The position numbers and the translations under genes are program-made. Shown here one piece after another: positions 48,752 to 60,540 of a DNA stretch of 64,000 bases. Source of the stretch: Intoshia linei (taxonomy: Eukaryota; Orthonectida; Rhopaluridae); contig LWCA01000045.1 in the NCBI GenBank assembly GCA_001642005.1, forward strand, positions 1 through 64,000, given 5' to 3'. The notes below the pieces were generated by a model that searched no databases, had not been told where the DNA came from, and was given only the letters and a program-made list of their open reading frames with translations. Every line of letters starts with the position of its first letter. Position 1 is the first letter of the stretch.

Positions 48752-50813
48752 TACTATATATTACAAAATTAAAACTGAACTTTGTTTTAACGGAAATTGG
48801 TGTTTGAGCTTTTAAACGTGGTACCGATTTCATAATATTGTTCTCCATGTTTAGTTATACTGTTTATTTTTTAAAATTTGTTTCTAGCTCAATTTTTTTG
48901 GATTTTATTAACGATTAAAATTTCTCGAATTCTGGCTATTTACATTATTTAAATTGTATTCAAACAAACAAATTTAGTATGTATACAGAAAAATTTAAAT
49001 GGTCAGGCTAACTTCACCGTTAGGAGTTGGCCGAAAATATTTTACAATAGTTATTATTTTAGTAATACTATAATTTTAAGACCTAACGATATTTTTTCTA
49101 AATACCCATGAGACACCTTAGTATACATTGTACAGTGTAGATCATTATACAAATGTATATAAATGTATAATATACATTGTATATGTAAATATGATTATTG
49201 TTTATACTATCGTATGGAAACATTTCAATTAACCGTTTACTGTCCGCACATAGAAATGACACGATTCTAATATAAATTTGAGTAGAATATACGATGAATT
49301 TTGCTAAATAACAATAATAACCTTCGAAAAAAAAAATTAGTTCATTAATACGTGCTAATTACGAGTGTTCCATTAATGGAACATTGGTTACTAAAAACAA
49401 AATTATACTATTTAATATGATAAATCTTACAAAATTTTAAGTGCATATTTTTGTGACATTTTTCACATAATTTGTATGTATTCTTATGACACACTGCACA
49501 TCGCGCCTGTTTCGCTTGACTAATAAAGTAATGATTTAATCTATGATAAAGATTTTATAATTATCAATATTATTATATATTTAAATTTCAAAATCTAATA
49601 TCTTCACGGCCAAAACCACATATTACTCTTCTTTCTTTTTTTTAATAAAAAAGTCCTAGAATTTTATACTCCACACATTGCGCTATAGGTTTTAATATCA
49701 TAAATATTGTAATAAATTGCAAACCCAAAAAAGTTCATTATCACGATCAAAACAACGAGATTACCTTTTTTAAAAAATGAAAAGTCATAGAATTTAAAAA
49801 AAATGCAGTTGATACACTCATATCCAGTTAAAGCACATAAAAAATTTTCAATTTGACAAAGACTAAAAAAATGACGCCTTCACAATTTAAAAAGAGATCT
49901 TTAGTACTCAATTTTTTTAATTTTTAAAAAAATTATCAAATCTATCCATGAACGAACATAAACGGTTTAACCCTTCAATTTAATTTTAATTGATTATTAA
50001 GAATACCATCTTGTGAAACATTAGATTCTTTATCTTGAGTATCTTCGTTTGATTTCTCGTAACTTGGGAATATTGGTACTTCAGGTTTTACTACATTGCA
50101 TTGTATGTGATATATATTAAAAGTACATTGCACATTTGTACAAATTCAATAGACTAATTAATGTGGTATAATTCGCTTGTACCAATAACAGTTTTATAAA
50201 TTAGATTAAATTAAGAATGGAATTATCTAATGTATAGTGTTTCTTAAACAAAGTTCGCGCAATGTTTAGTACTACAATCAAAACTTTTAATGTCAAAGCG
50301 GTTAATTTATAATTGCAATTGTATATGCAATTGGGCGTGCAATTATCACTAATAGCACATGATAAATACGAATAGAAAAGTTGTAAAATTAAATAATACT
50401 AAGATATTAAAATTGCATCATTTTACAAATATATAAATAAATGCAATAATTGCGTTGCAATTTGCAAACTACATTATATATATCAATTATGTTGGTTTGT
50501 TATATTTTTAAATTTGGATGGTATCTATATAAATAATAATGTATCAATTAATCTTAATTCTACATGCTATAAAATCAAAAAATATCACATGTATATTAGA
50601 GTGGTTCATTTTAGTGTTTTTTTTTAATTTTAAAAACTATTTTTGCATACCATCCCCATTTTGAATAAGTAGGAGTATACCACAAAAAAATTTTCAAAAT
50701 TATAAAAATTTGCCATGCCCCGATCAGGGTAAAATGTATTTTTTTCATAATCTGATTTTTTTGTTTTCGAATATATTTTTCTATGATCTTCTATGACAAC
50801 CTGTATCAGGTTA
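48752..50813. other. AT-rich stretch without recognisable gene
   Basis: No exon supported. A diverged Helitron interior fragment lies at about 49575-49960 (plus orientation). Near 50330-50470 there are repeated TTGCAATTGTATATGCAATT-like palindromic words. Confidence 0.4.
49575..49960 (+). mobile_element. diverged Helitron interior fragment
   Basis: Shares the block order of the family: TCACGGCCAAAACCACATAT, a T-rich tract, AAAAAGTCCTAGAATTT, then GACGCCTTCACAATTTAAAA. It contains an internal repeat of the first half and has no termini. Confidence 0.55.
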
Positions 50814-52312
50814 TCCTAACTTATATAATATGCTACGCAATTTTTGTTTGTGTGTGTGTTCAACATTATTTAAATAACTACCCGTCTTAGAATTTTTTAA
50901 AGACCACATTTCAATTACAGTTTTTTCCGGGACGTATAATAAGATAAATTTCAATCCTCCAATTTTAGATCTTACGGGTCAAAAAATAAACCCTAGTTGT
51001 CCCTCTTTTTGAAGATCAAATCAAACGAGTTGGAGAATTTAAAAAAATATATACACTGATGCAGATTTTAAAATCATACACATTATCATAAATTTAAATT
51101 TAACAAATTATATCCTTATGGCCAAAACCCCAAATTACTCTTCTTTTTTTAATGAAAACAGCCCTAGAATTTCAAAAATTTACAGGTGGTACAGTTGTAT
51201 CCTGTTAACACACACAGATTATTTCAATCCGAATCAGTGACGACTTCACGGTCAAAAAAGCATTTTAGTATTCATATATTTTTTTTCCGAAATATTTTAT
51301 TAACAAAAAACAAAAAATGTGAAATAATTAACGGTCCGAAAATTAAAAAAAAGATTAATCTGATAGAGCTTATTCCAGTTGATATAAATACAAAATTTGA
51401 ACCCCAGAAATCTACGCATTCCCGGTGAAAAATAATTTTTAATATATTATCAACCAATATTTTTCAAATATTTCGATTAAAATCAAAAATTGAAAATGTA
51501 AATATTGATCCTACAATTTCAAAAAAAATGGCATTGTACGTCTACGCATTTCCAATAAAGAAAGATGGATGAAAATCTATATAATTCATTCCTTCGGAAT
51601 TGTTTTCATTGCTACGCGATTTTTAAATTTCAAATTTTCATTTTCAAAACATTTTTATTACAACATTTAAATTTAAATAAGAAACTAAACAACGAAACTA
51701 AAAAAACTTTCTTAATATCATTTTTATATTACAATTCGTTGCAATAATGGTAAAATTCGACTGAAATGTTTATAAAGTGAAGATTCAGTTAATTATTGAT
51801 ACACAATTAGTATTTTTAAGTATTTATTAAATTGGTACTGAATATATATCATCACATTGAAAATGACAAAATAGATTTTTATAATTTTATATTTTTGAAA
51901 TTTATGCTATTTATCACAATTTTTAGGATTGGACTGTTTTTACTTTATTTTTAATATTATACACACATTTTGTCTAATAAAATTGGACTGTTTTTACTTT
52001 ATTTTTAATATTATACACACATTCTGTCTAATAAAAGTAAAAAAATGGGATAAAAATTATTTTTAAAATTCTTTACGCAAATGTTAACAAAAAAATTAAG
52101 ATGGAATAGTTCACTTTAAAGTAAAAAGTAATGTGATATGATGATTCCACCTGAAACAAATTTGGGAACCACTCCTTTTAAGGATTGATAATATTTATTG
52201 ATATAATTTTTAAGTTAGATTTTCAACATGAATTTATTCTTTTGGTATAATAAAATTGTGCCCTCGGCAGAGCTAGGTGATGTTTGTACTTAGTAAATAA
52301 CAGTCAAATTAG
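50814..52312 (+). mobile_element. non-autonomous Helitron, longest copy (1499 bp)
   Basis: Best reference copy of the family. It starts TCCTAACTTATATAATATGC after TTA and ends ..AACAGTCAAATTAG before T. Blocks in order: GTTTGTGTGTGT, AGAATTTTTTAAAGACCACA, TTACAGGTGGTACAGTTGTA, AGTGACGACTTCACGGTC, GATAGAGCTTATTCCAGTTG, CATTGCTACGCGATTTTTAA, the 54-bp tandem repeat (two units), and GTGCCCTCGGCAGAGCTAGG. No Rep or helicase motif is present, so it would depend on proteins from elsewhere. Confidence 0.85.
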
Positions 52313-52366
52313 TAATATATATTTATTTTTAAAACACTAGTTATCCATGATTACGTTATTCTTATA

Positions 52367-53160
52367 CAGTCAAGACTCTATAAAATGAACCCTCTATAAC
52401 GTGAACTTCTCCAATAATGAATAACAAAAAAAATTTTTTATAGTTTACTATAAAAAAAGTAAATGAATCGTGAACATTAAACTACATGAACGATGAACAT
52501 GATTTATCCAAATTAAAGTGAAGTTCTTATTGTTATTCACAATTATTGTATACAAAACGTGCTTTTCGAAAATTTTTTATTTGTGCAACATGAACAAAGA
52601 AAATATTTAACTGCATCTACAAAGAAAGAACTAATTCGTTTGTTTAATGAAGACAAAGGTAGTACACAACGTTTTCTTGCTTCAAAACACAATGTATACA
52701 ATAACCATTGAAAAAAAATAATACATATGAAGAAAATCAAATAATGTCTGAACTTAAAGACCCAGAAATCTTACCTGTTACCCATTATGAAGCTAATTAT
52801 CACACTAAAAAATTAGGAACATTTTTTATGATTTATAACCCAGAAAAATTATCCAGTGTATGGACTTTAATGCAAGAAATAAAGTTTGAAAAATTGGCAA
52901 GATCATTAAAAATAACTGATTACTTTGGTTCTATTAAAGAAAGAAAAAATAAATTGATATAATTATTATAATAATGTTTATTATTTAGTTTTCTTTGTAA
53001 AATGTAAAATTAATAAATAAGTTATATATTTTTTTGTGAATTGTTATATCAACTTTAATTTTACGGTTACTATGTCAATAAATTTTTTGTTCACCATTTC
53101 TATGATCATCAACACTTAAATATTCGAGTTCCAAATGTTCACTTAGTAGAAGGTTGACTG
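52367..53160 (+). mobile_element. pogo/Tigger element, internally deleted, both protein ends kept
   Basis: Termini CAGTCAAGACTCTATAAAAT and AGTAGAAGGTTGACTG with TA duplications (52365-52366 and 53161-53162). The plus strand keeps a CENP-B-like helix-turn-helix start, KKELIRLFNEDKGSTQRFLA (about 52620-52680), and the transposase C-terminus ending KFEKLARSLKITDYFGS (about 52885-52935). The catalytic domain between them is deleted. Confidence 0.83.
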
Positions 53161-54944
53161 TAATAATAATAAATGTAAAATTATACCGAAAAAATAGTTT
53201 TTTATCCAAAATAGAATTTCTTAACATACATGTATAATCAAATAAAATTAAAGTGGTTTTTAAATGATATTATTGATATAACTACAAGTCAGAATTATTT
53301 CCAATTTTCAGAATGTCCATTCCTCATATACTCTTACATAAAAAAATAAAAGTTCCCCAAAACTTTTTAAAAAGTCTTAAAATTTGGTACCGTTATCAAA
53401 TGTATTCTCTACTTACAATGTAATTTTGTAGACTCTACAAAATTAATTAAAAGATAATGTAAAATATCGTTTTATATAAAATTGTAAGGGATAATTTTGC
53501 ACGCGAAAAAATTTAGTTGAAATAAGGAGACCGTGAAATTTAAATAAGAACCACTGATATATGTATTTATACTAAATTGATATTTCTAGCAATGTAAAAT
53601 TTAATTTTATAAATTTTCAAAAATATCGACCAGCAAAAAAAATTTGAAAAATTAAACATTGATCTAGGAACAAAAAAGAAAAATGTAGTCATAATTTTTG
53701 TTACTTTTATTGTCAATTACGTATAAGGTAAAATTAATATTTCGTATTAAAAAAATTTTTGGATCTCTGCCCATATTTACATACAAACTTAAAATTATTA
53801 AATATAGCTATTAAGAAATATATACATATATATATATATTTCTTTATTGGAGATTGTGAATACTAAATAAATACATGTGAATGTTTATAATAAATTATAA
53901 TAGTTATTCAAATAAGTGGGTAGAGAAAAGCTATTTTTAGATTTTTTTAATATCGCTCAATAAAATAAATGTTAATTATAAGTTACTGAAATTTAAAAAA
54001 ATTTACATTTAATATTTTTTATTTATAAATTTATCTGATTTTTGAAAATATTGAAATATTTTGGTTTGCTTTTTTTATTTGAGATAATCTGGTAAATAAA
54101 TAAGAAAACATATTTTAAGAATAAAATTTTAGTTAACGGAATTTTTGGTTTGTCAAAATATTGAAATTCCGTTAAATAGGACTTAGACTGTAAAATCACT
54201 AATCGTAATATTTAAATTTAAATTGAATATTAATTAAGGTGCAGCTACAATGTAGCTGCTACATGCGCCTTACTGATACCCATCTGATAACAATAGAATG
54301 TAAAAAATTTAATTTAATACATACACAGAATACATACTTTTATGTAGAACAGAGAATGTAAATTAAAATGATTGCGACGAACGTAGAGCTAATCAATATG
54401 AAAAAAATTAGATATAATGTAAATACATTAATTAATATTTGCATTACATGTATTTAAACATTTTTTAATTTCGAAATAAAATATTCTCATACCTTTATTT
54501 TCAAAATATTCCAATACAGAGATTTTCTGTGAAAGTATTAGTCCTTTTTAAACTGTAATTATTAGGTTTAATCAAAGATTCTCAACCTTTTTAACCATTG
54601 CCACCAGATTAAAAAAATTGAAATCTCATTTTGGGCATTATGAAAATTTACGATATAGTGAAGGTCCCATTTAACAGAATTTTTCCAATTCAGACAGTTT
54701 TTTTTTTAACGTTGACTTTACAATAATAAAAAATTTGGAAGATGATTTGTATTAATTAAAAATGACACTTAACATTAATTAACGGTCAAGTCGATTTTAC
54801 AAAGCTTGTTTGCAAACACTATCCCGTTTAATAAGTACTACAGAATAGTTTAAAAATAGACTTTTCTGTTTTTAATTAAAATTGTATACCTAGCAAGTAA
54901 AAAAATATAAAACTCTAAACACGACAATAAACATAAAATATACC
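53161..54944. other. AT-rich stretch without recognisable gene
   Basis: No exon supported. hAT-like termini occur near 53540 (AAGAACCACTG) and 54580 (GATTCTCAACCTTTTTAACC), and a Tigger-like end near 54160. A perfect short palindrome GCAGCTACAATGTAGCTGC lies at about 54242-54260, and a (TA)n microsatellite at about 53820-53840. Confidence 0.4.
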
Positions 54945-55279
54945 TGACGGTATAGTGGTAAATTTAATTTTTCCATTATTGAATGTATCAAATTTGTTTG
55001 AATCCAAATCCATATTCATCCCATTACCTAATATACAATCCGTTTCAGCAGTAAGATCATTAAGTATTTTTCTAATAAGGTTAAGATAATAAATTACTAA
55101 AATGAACTACAAATACGAAGGTCTACCTATAAAATAATAAATAATTAAAATTGGAAACGTACGATGAATTGGAACATGAAAATTATTGAGTCTATTACTC
55201 TCGATGTCAATATTTAATACGTTATTAGACATGTCAATTATTCGTTCGTTTTGCGCAAAATAATCGATACGAGACATTA
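54945..55279 (-). CDS. putative small gene downstream of POLDIP3, unidentified
   Basis: Two minus-strand stretches look coding. The first, from an ATG at 55279 to a donor C|GTACGT near 55164, reads MSRIDYFAQNERIIDMSNNV, then IDIESNRLNNFHV. The second, about 55075-54948, reads ILNDLTAETDCILGN, then KFDTFNNGKIKFTTIPS, followed by a CAG|GTATAT donor. Their phases do not join directly, so an exon is missing or they belong to separate transcripts. I do not recognise the protein. The second stretch might instead be a distal part of the POLDIP3-like gene, whose family ends with a DxILKxL motif. Confidence 0.35.
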
Positions 55280-55403
55280 TTCAAAATTCATATACTTTTG
55301 TTTGTACAGGTGAATTAAATTAAAATGTATAAACAGGATTTTAGCTTATTTAAATCGAACTGGAGATAATTTTATTTAAAACATACATAGTACATAAGTA
55401 ATA

Positions 55404-56335
55404 TTAAAAATGACAACGTATTATCATGGGTTTACCTATAAATAAATGAAAAATAAAAAATGGAAAAAACCATCTAGTCTAACCGCGCCATATTTTTCTA
55501 TTGCTGTTTTGGCGTCTTTTTCATTGACAAAAACAACTGTGCCAATGGAAATATTTGTATCCAATTTCGTTCTTTTTAAAGCTCCAATATTTGAAAATAG
55601 CTCCTAAAAAATTTTTTAACTGAAATAATTAAACTTGCATTTAAATCAGCCAATGAGACCGATGGAGCGAGATTTCCAATTGTAATTTTGAATCCTTCGA
55701 TAGGACTTCTGACATTCTATTAAATTAATTGTTAATTTTTTCAAAATTATAAAGTACAGTCAACGACTCCTGTATCTTATTGGTATCGGATTTCTAAAAA
55801 AAATTGCAAATGCTAAATAATATTACTTGGCTTTGAAAAGAAAATTTAATGGATTTCTAAAAATAAATTCAAAATACGATCAAAAAAATAAACAATATCA
55901 TCATTCGAGTAAGGTTTTGATTTAGTTTTGCGTTTGAGAGGAACATAGTCAAATTCCTATATATAATTAACAATTATTTATATTAAAATAAACATCCATA
56001 ATATTATTCAGCTCTGTTGGATAAGTATTTTTAGAAGTGGGTTGAGCTTCATTCTTTACGTATTGTTTACTGAAATGTTGAGTATATAGCTTTGGAGTAC
56101 TGTTAAATGGTGCATGCAGTTTTGAATTTCGGTTATTATCAGTAGTTGGTGCACTTCTTCTTGTTTTCAGAGACAAAAAACCATTTTCAGTCATTTTTTG
56201 TATTCGAAAATTGGATGTATTCTTTCTGATTAATGATTGTCGATTCAATCCCAAAGTTGTTGCTTTGATTCCACTCGCTTTTCCGTTTCGGCTTGTGTTT
56301 ACTGGCTTTTTTATTCGATCCCGCAAATCAAACAT
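55404..56335 (-). CDS. POLDIP3: POLDIP3/SKAR-like RRM protein of mRNA export, at least five exons
   Basis: POLDIP3 (SKAR/PDIP46) is an exon-junction and TREX-associated RNA-binding protein linking S6K1 signalling to translation of spliced mRNA. Exons: 56335-55994, 55956-55894, 55716-55639, 55603-55471, 55435-55404; all junctions agree in phase. A further 30-bp exon (KSIKFSFQSQ) within the intron 55717-55893 would also keep phase. The N-terminal basic region has FRIQKMTENGFLSLK, like the FRIKGKVQDAREML repeats of the family. The RRM reads SPIEGFKITIGNLAPSVS, then ELFSNIGALKRTKL, GTVVFVNEKDAKTAIEKYG and LDGKPMII; SPLEG before the RRM and GALKRxxL in it are POLDIP3-like, and ALYREF is the main alternative. 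Introns are 37, 177, 35 and 35 bp; the third begins GCAAGT. The C-terminal tail after the RRM is nearly absent. Confidence 0.75.
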
Positions 56336-57398
56336 GTCGAAATATTATATATTTTAATTTGAATTGATGTTTATATGACAGTATTGCGTTGCCAATCTGG
56401 TTACCAGATTTTGGTATATATAGTTGCCTATGAAAAGAATACTCATCAAATAAACATCCATTGTTGTTAAACACTGACAGTGTTTAACACATCTGATTTG
56501 GTAATATTTTCTCGACAACCAATACTGACAGTGATTTACTGTCAATAGTTCACGATATTTTAGATCTAAAGTTATAATTTATTTTATATGTTGAGAACTG
56601 TTCAATGAGAAGTACATTATCCATTGTATATACTTTTTTAGTCTTACAATTCAATTTCAACGTGTTTTGAATCTGGGTTAAAAGCGTAGTTGTATAAACA
56701 CAATGACACATACATACAATGTAAATAGTGGTTTCTGGTAGCATGTTTTGGTTTTGTAATGTGAATGTGAAATTCCTAAATATTTTACTTTATTATATTC
56801 ACATTGAACGAAATATTTTATGATGAAAACACCAAATATCCAGACCCTTGGAATTGAACAACAACCATTAATACAAATTATGTAAAATAAATGAACAAAA
56901 GTTGTAATTGGCACCTCGACAGCATTGTCCATGACATTCTATAAACGGTTTAACTAAAACTTTTTTTACAGGTTCCATAATAAAAAAAATTATAATATAA
57001 ATAATTTTCAAATCAAAGTGTTTTTTCAGCCTATAGCAGTTTACCCTTGACGTATTCATACGTTTTAATTTTAGCATAACATTACATAAACATTTTTTAA
57101 TTTATTTTTTTGACAACAACACTGTTTACAATCTTTTTTCTTTTTCCTTCTTTTTTTGGAGAATTTCTAAAATAAAATAAATATATTTCAGGTAACTGTT
57201 GGTGTGATTTTCTAATTTGTAAAAGAAATAGATCAATGTTTCACAATATAAGCGATATCGAAAACTCATCGTAAAAATTTTTTTCATCAAAACTTGTGAT
57301 ATTTATTTACTGAACAATACAAAAAAAGGATTTGGAAATACTAGAGTAGTTGAAACAATTTTTAAATTATATACATGTAGTTCATGAACAGTGTTCAT
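56336..57398. other. upstream region of POLDIP3; possible small Cys-rich exon
   Basis: A short minus-strand frame near 56978-56870 reads EPVKKVLVKPFIECHGQCCR then GANYNFC, and a lysine-rich acceptor-preceded stretch lies at about 57160-57085. Either could be an exon of an unknown minus-strand gene, but nothing ties them together. Confidence 0.25.
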
Positions 57399-57603
57399 TA
57401 GGACTATTCCATTTTTCTAATATAAAAATGATTTATATATAGCAGAATGTTTAATAAATATATATATATTATATATAAACAGAAAAGGATTTTTCTACAA
57501 ACATTGAATGCCTAATATGCAAAAGGAGTAAAGCCACCAAGAGTACGTTTAAAGACAAACATTACAATGTACCGAAAACGTCTAGAGTCGGTGAAATTGT
57601 CAG

Positions 57604-57668
57604 TTCCTATGGTATATATGTGTATATATATGTATATAGTGTATATATGTGTGTATATGTATATATCC
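57604..57668. repeat. TATATGTG-type microsatellite at copia deletion point
   Basis: Alternating TATATGTG/TATATATG units lie exactly between the GAG-pre-integrase relic and the reverse-transcriptase relic, where about 400 codons of integrase are missing. Confidence 0.8.
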
Positions 57669-58522
57669 ATTGTCACTAATGGTATCAATGGAAAAGGAGC
57701 ATGTAAACGAGAAATGGACTCGCTTGAACGTCTGGATATTTACACATTCGTCGATCGTCCAAAGAAGTACAATTGATTCCAACAAGGGTGGTATTTAAAA
57801 TCAAAGAAGATGACAAAAGAAAAGTGAAAAACTTTAAGGTACTTCTTGTAGCAAAAAAATACAAACAACAATACGGTGTTGATTATGAAGATGTATTTGC
57901 TCTCGTATCGAGAATTTCTACGTTTCAATTGATTGTATCAATAGCTTTGAATGAAAATGTCTATATAGAACCTCCAAAAGGTTTTGAAAACTTAGTTCTT
58001 CGACACAAGGTTATGAAATTGAATAAAGCTTTATAAGGCTTGAAACAATCGCCGAAAGTATGGAATGAAACAATTGATAAATTTTTAAAAGACGAATGTC
58101 AATTGACAAAATCAATTGCGGACCCTTGTGCCTACTATTTTCACAATGAAAAAGAGCTTTTAGTGATTGTGCTGATTTATGTCGATGACATAATAATTTG
58201 CTCCAAAACTTTGGATCTCATGAGCAAAATAAAAACAGCATAAAGAAGAACTTCAAAACAACTGACATAGGAAGTCTCAGATACTATCTTGATATTAGCA
58301 TTTGTAGAACTGGTGACTAAATATCAATGTCACAAGAGAACTACATTAATAAGATTTTAGACAAGTTTGAAATGACATCCTGCAAATCACAGTTATCACC
58401 ACTAGGGTCTAAATATTCTCTAAAAAACCTTTCAGAGTCAACTAACGATGATAAACAACAGTTGACCAATGCGCCATATCGCACAATTAGAGGTTCTCTA
58501 TTATACCTCTTAATATGTACAA

Positions 58523-60540
58523 TAGGGTGTCCAAATTTTTTTTATAGAAAAAGTATACCTCGCTAATGTTTCCCATATACCTCAAGAATAATATATAAAA
58601 ATTTATAGACCATGATATTAACATTTGCTCAGGCGGGGACCCGTGCATATTTAAATATAAATTAATATAAAGTTAAAGTTATTTAAAATACTATTTATAT
58701 AATTATTATTAAAACGTATACATTTGTAATGTACATTTTAATTGTGAATTAATCCTTTTTTTAATAAGTAGTAAACTAAAGTATCTATATAACAACACGA
58801 ATTGTATCTTGAATACTACACGTTTCTTAATAAATTGGATTTATTATTATTATATAAGCTAATGAATAGAGAAAAAGTTAATTTGAATAGACTTAATAAA
58901 TGTAGAAGTAAATCATATAGAATGACTACTGAAAAATGCTTGACAGACTTGTCTCGCCTACCGCAAAATAGAGTCATTATTGGAGTCCTATATAACGGTA
59001 TCATTATCTACAAAATCAATATACTATCTCAACAATTAAAATATTAGATAAATATTATGTAGATTTTTACAGACACAACTAAATAGCCAAAGAACTATTG
59101 GTCAATGCAGTTCATCATCTATCGATGATAATAATTTGATGATCGAAGATTTTAATTTTTCGGTTTTTGAATTAATTGAACCTCATTCAGATGACTTATT
59201 GGATGAAGATTATACATTCAATCAAGTTGATACTATTTCAGCAAAACAATCCGCTTTAATATATATTATTACTTCCTCTCGAAAGATGAGTAAAATTCTA
59301 AATTTGTAAATTAATGATTCAAAAATACCAAGTAAAAGTATCATATTTTATAATGCCAACAAAATTTTAAAAACTGTTAAAGATACATCAAAAAATTATC
59401 TATTGTCTTTTAAACTAAAATTCTGTTTGCATTTTGACGATAAACGTAAGATAGAAAAATTAGCAGTTTGCATTTCTGAAGAAAATTACGGAAGACTTAT
59501 AGCCTTACGATCTTTAAGTAATAATAATGGTCGTACAATATGACGAAATTGCAAATATTTTAAAGGAATTTAATCTAAATGATCAAATTTCAATGGTAAT
59601 TTGCGATACGACAAGCGCAAGCACAAATAAAAAACAGGGTGTCATAACATATTTAAAATCTATTATAACTAATTTTACTTATGAATGTTGTCGGTTTCAC
59701 ATCCTAGACCTGATTTTGAAACATGTATTTCTCGCAATTTTTAAAGTAGATACAAATTCTCCAAACATACAATTTTCATTCGTCACAACACTTTAAAAAA
59801 AATTTTTTATTGTTAAAATCACAATATACTGGTGAAATTGAAATCCAAAACAACACAGTTATTAGTGGTAATTGGCGCAATGATTACAAAGAATTGCAGA
59901 ATCTTATTGACGCATACAAAACTCTCAGAAAATTTAAACAAAATCCTATCATCAACTTCATAAAACCTGGATGCATTTTAAATGCTCGATGGAATGGCAG
60001 AACATTATATGCTCTAAAAGCCTATATTATAAACATAGACAGATCCCCTCAAGTTAAAAAAGTTTGTGATTTTATCGTTTATATTTGGTCTCAATGTTGG
60101 TTCACCTGCAGATATCAAATATTTGCAAAATGGAATTCGTTAGAAGAAGAATTGTTATTAAATGTAACATTACTATTATTATTATTTATTTTAGTATCCT
60201 AATGTATTAAAATGCTTAAATAAGCATTGGATTCGTGAAAACCCTTTCAGTAATAGACTTAATATTTCATATATCAATAAAATAGCAGAAAGAAACTGGA
60301 CGAATATTCGATCAGATGCAAATCAAATGAAAAATTGGAACTAATTTGTATACAAAAATTTAATAATTATAATTAAATTATTTTTTCATTAATTTTACAA
60401 ATAAATTAACCTGTCCCGCCAAGCAAAATACTGTTAAATAAAAAACTAAATATTGTATCATACTCTATATCAAAAATGGGACATTAACTGAAAGATACTT
60501 TCTCAATTTCGAAAAAAAAATGTCCATTTAGGACACTCTA
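58523..60540 (+). mobile_element. inner hAT-type element inserted in the copia reverse transcriptase
   Basis: Termini TAGGGTGTCC and GGACACTCTA, perfect 8-bp duplication ATGTACAA (58515-58522 and 60541-60548), length 2018 bp. The plus strand carries a transposase relic: MVICDTTSASTNKKQGVITY (about 59590-59650), CCRFHILDLILKHVFLAIFK (about 59690-59750), and after a frameshift the segments WRNDYKELQNLIDAYKTL and PGCILNARWNGRTLYALKAY (about 59980-60030). I know this DTTxxNxxxxG..CRxHIL..ARWM arrangement from transposase-like proteins of invertebrate genomes. Assignment to hAT rests on the 8-bp duplication and short TIRs. Frames are broken. Confidence 0.8.

Noticed and set aside
47580-49160. Repeated GTACATTGTACA-like words as regulatory sites
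   Set aside because: Common short palindromic words in this AT-rich DNA, also seen at 19470 and 46300; no positional pattern relative to genes.
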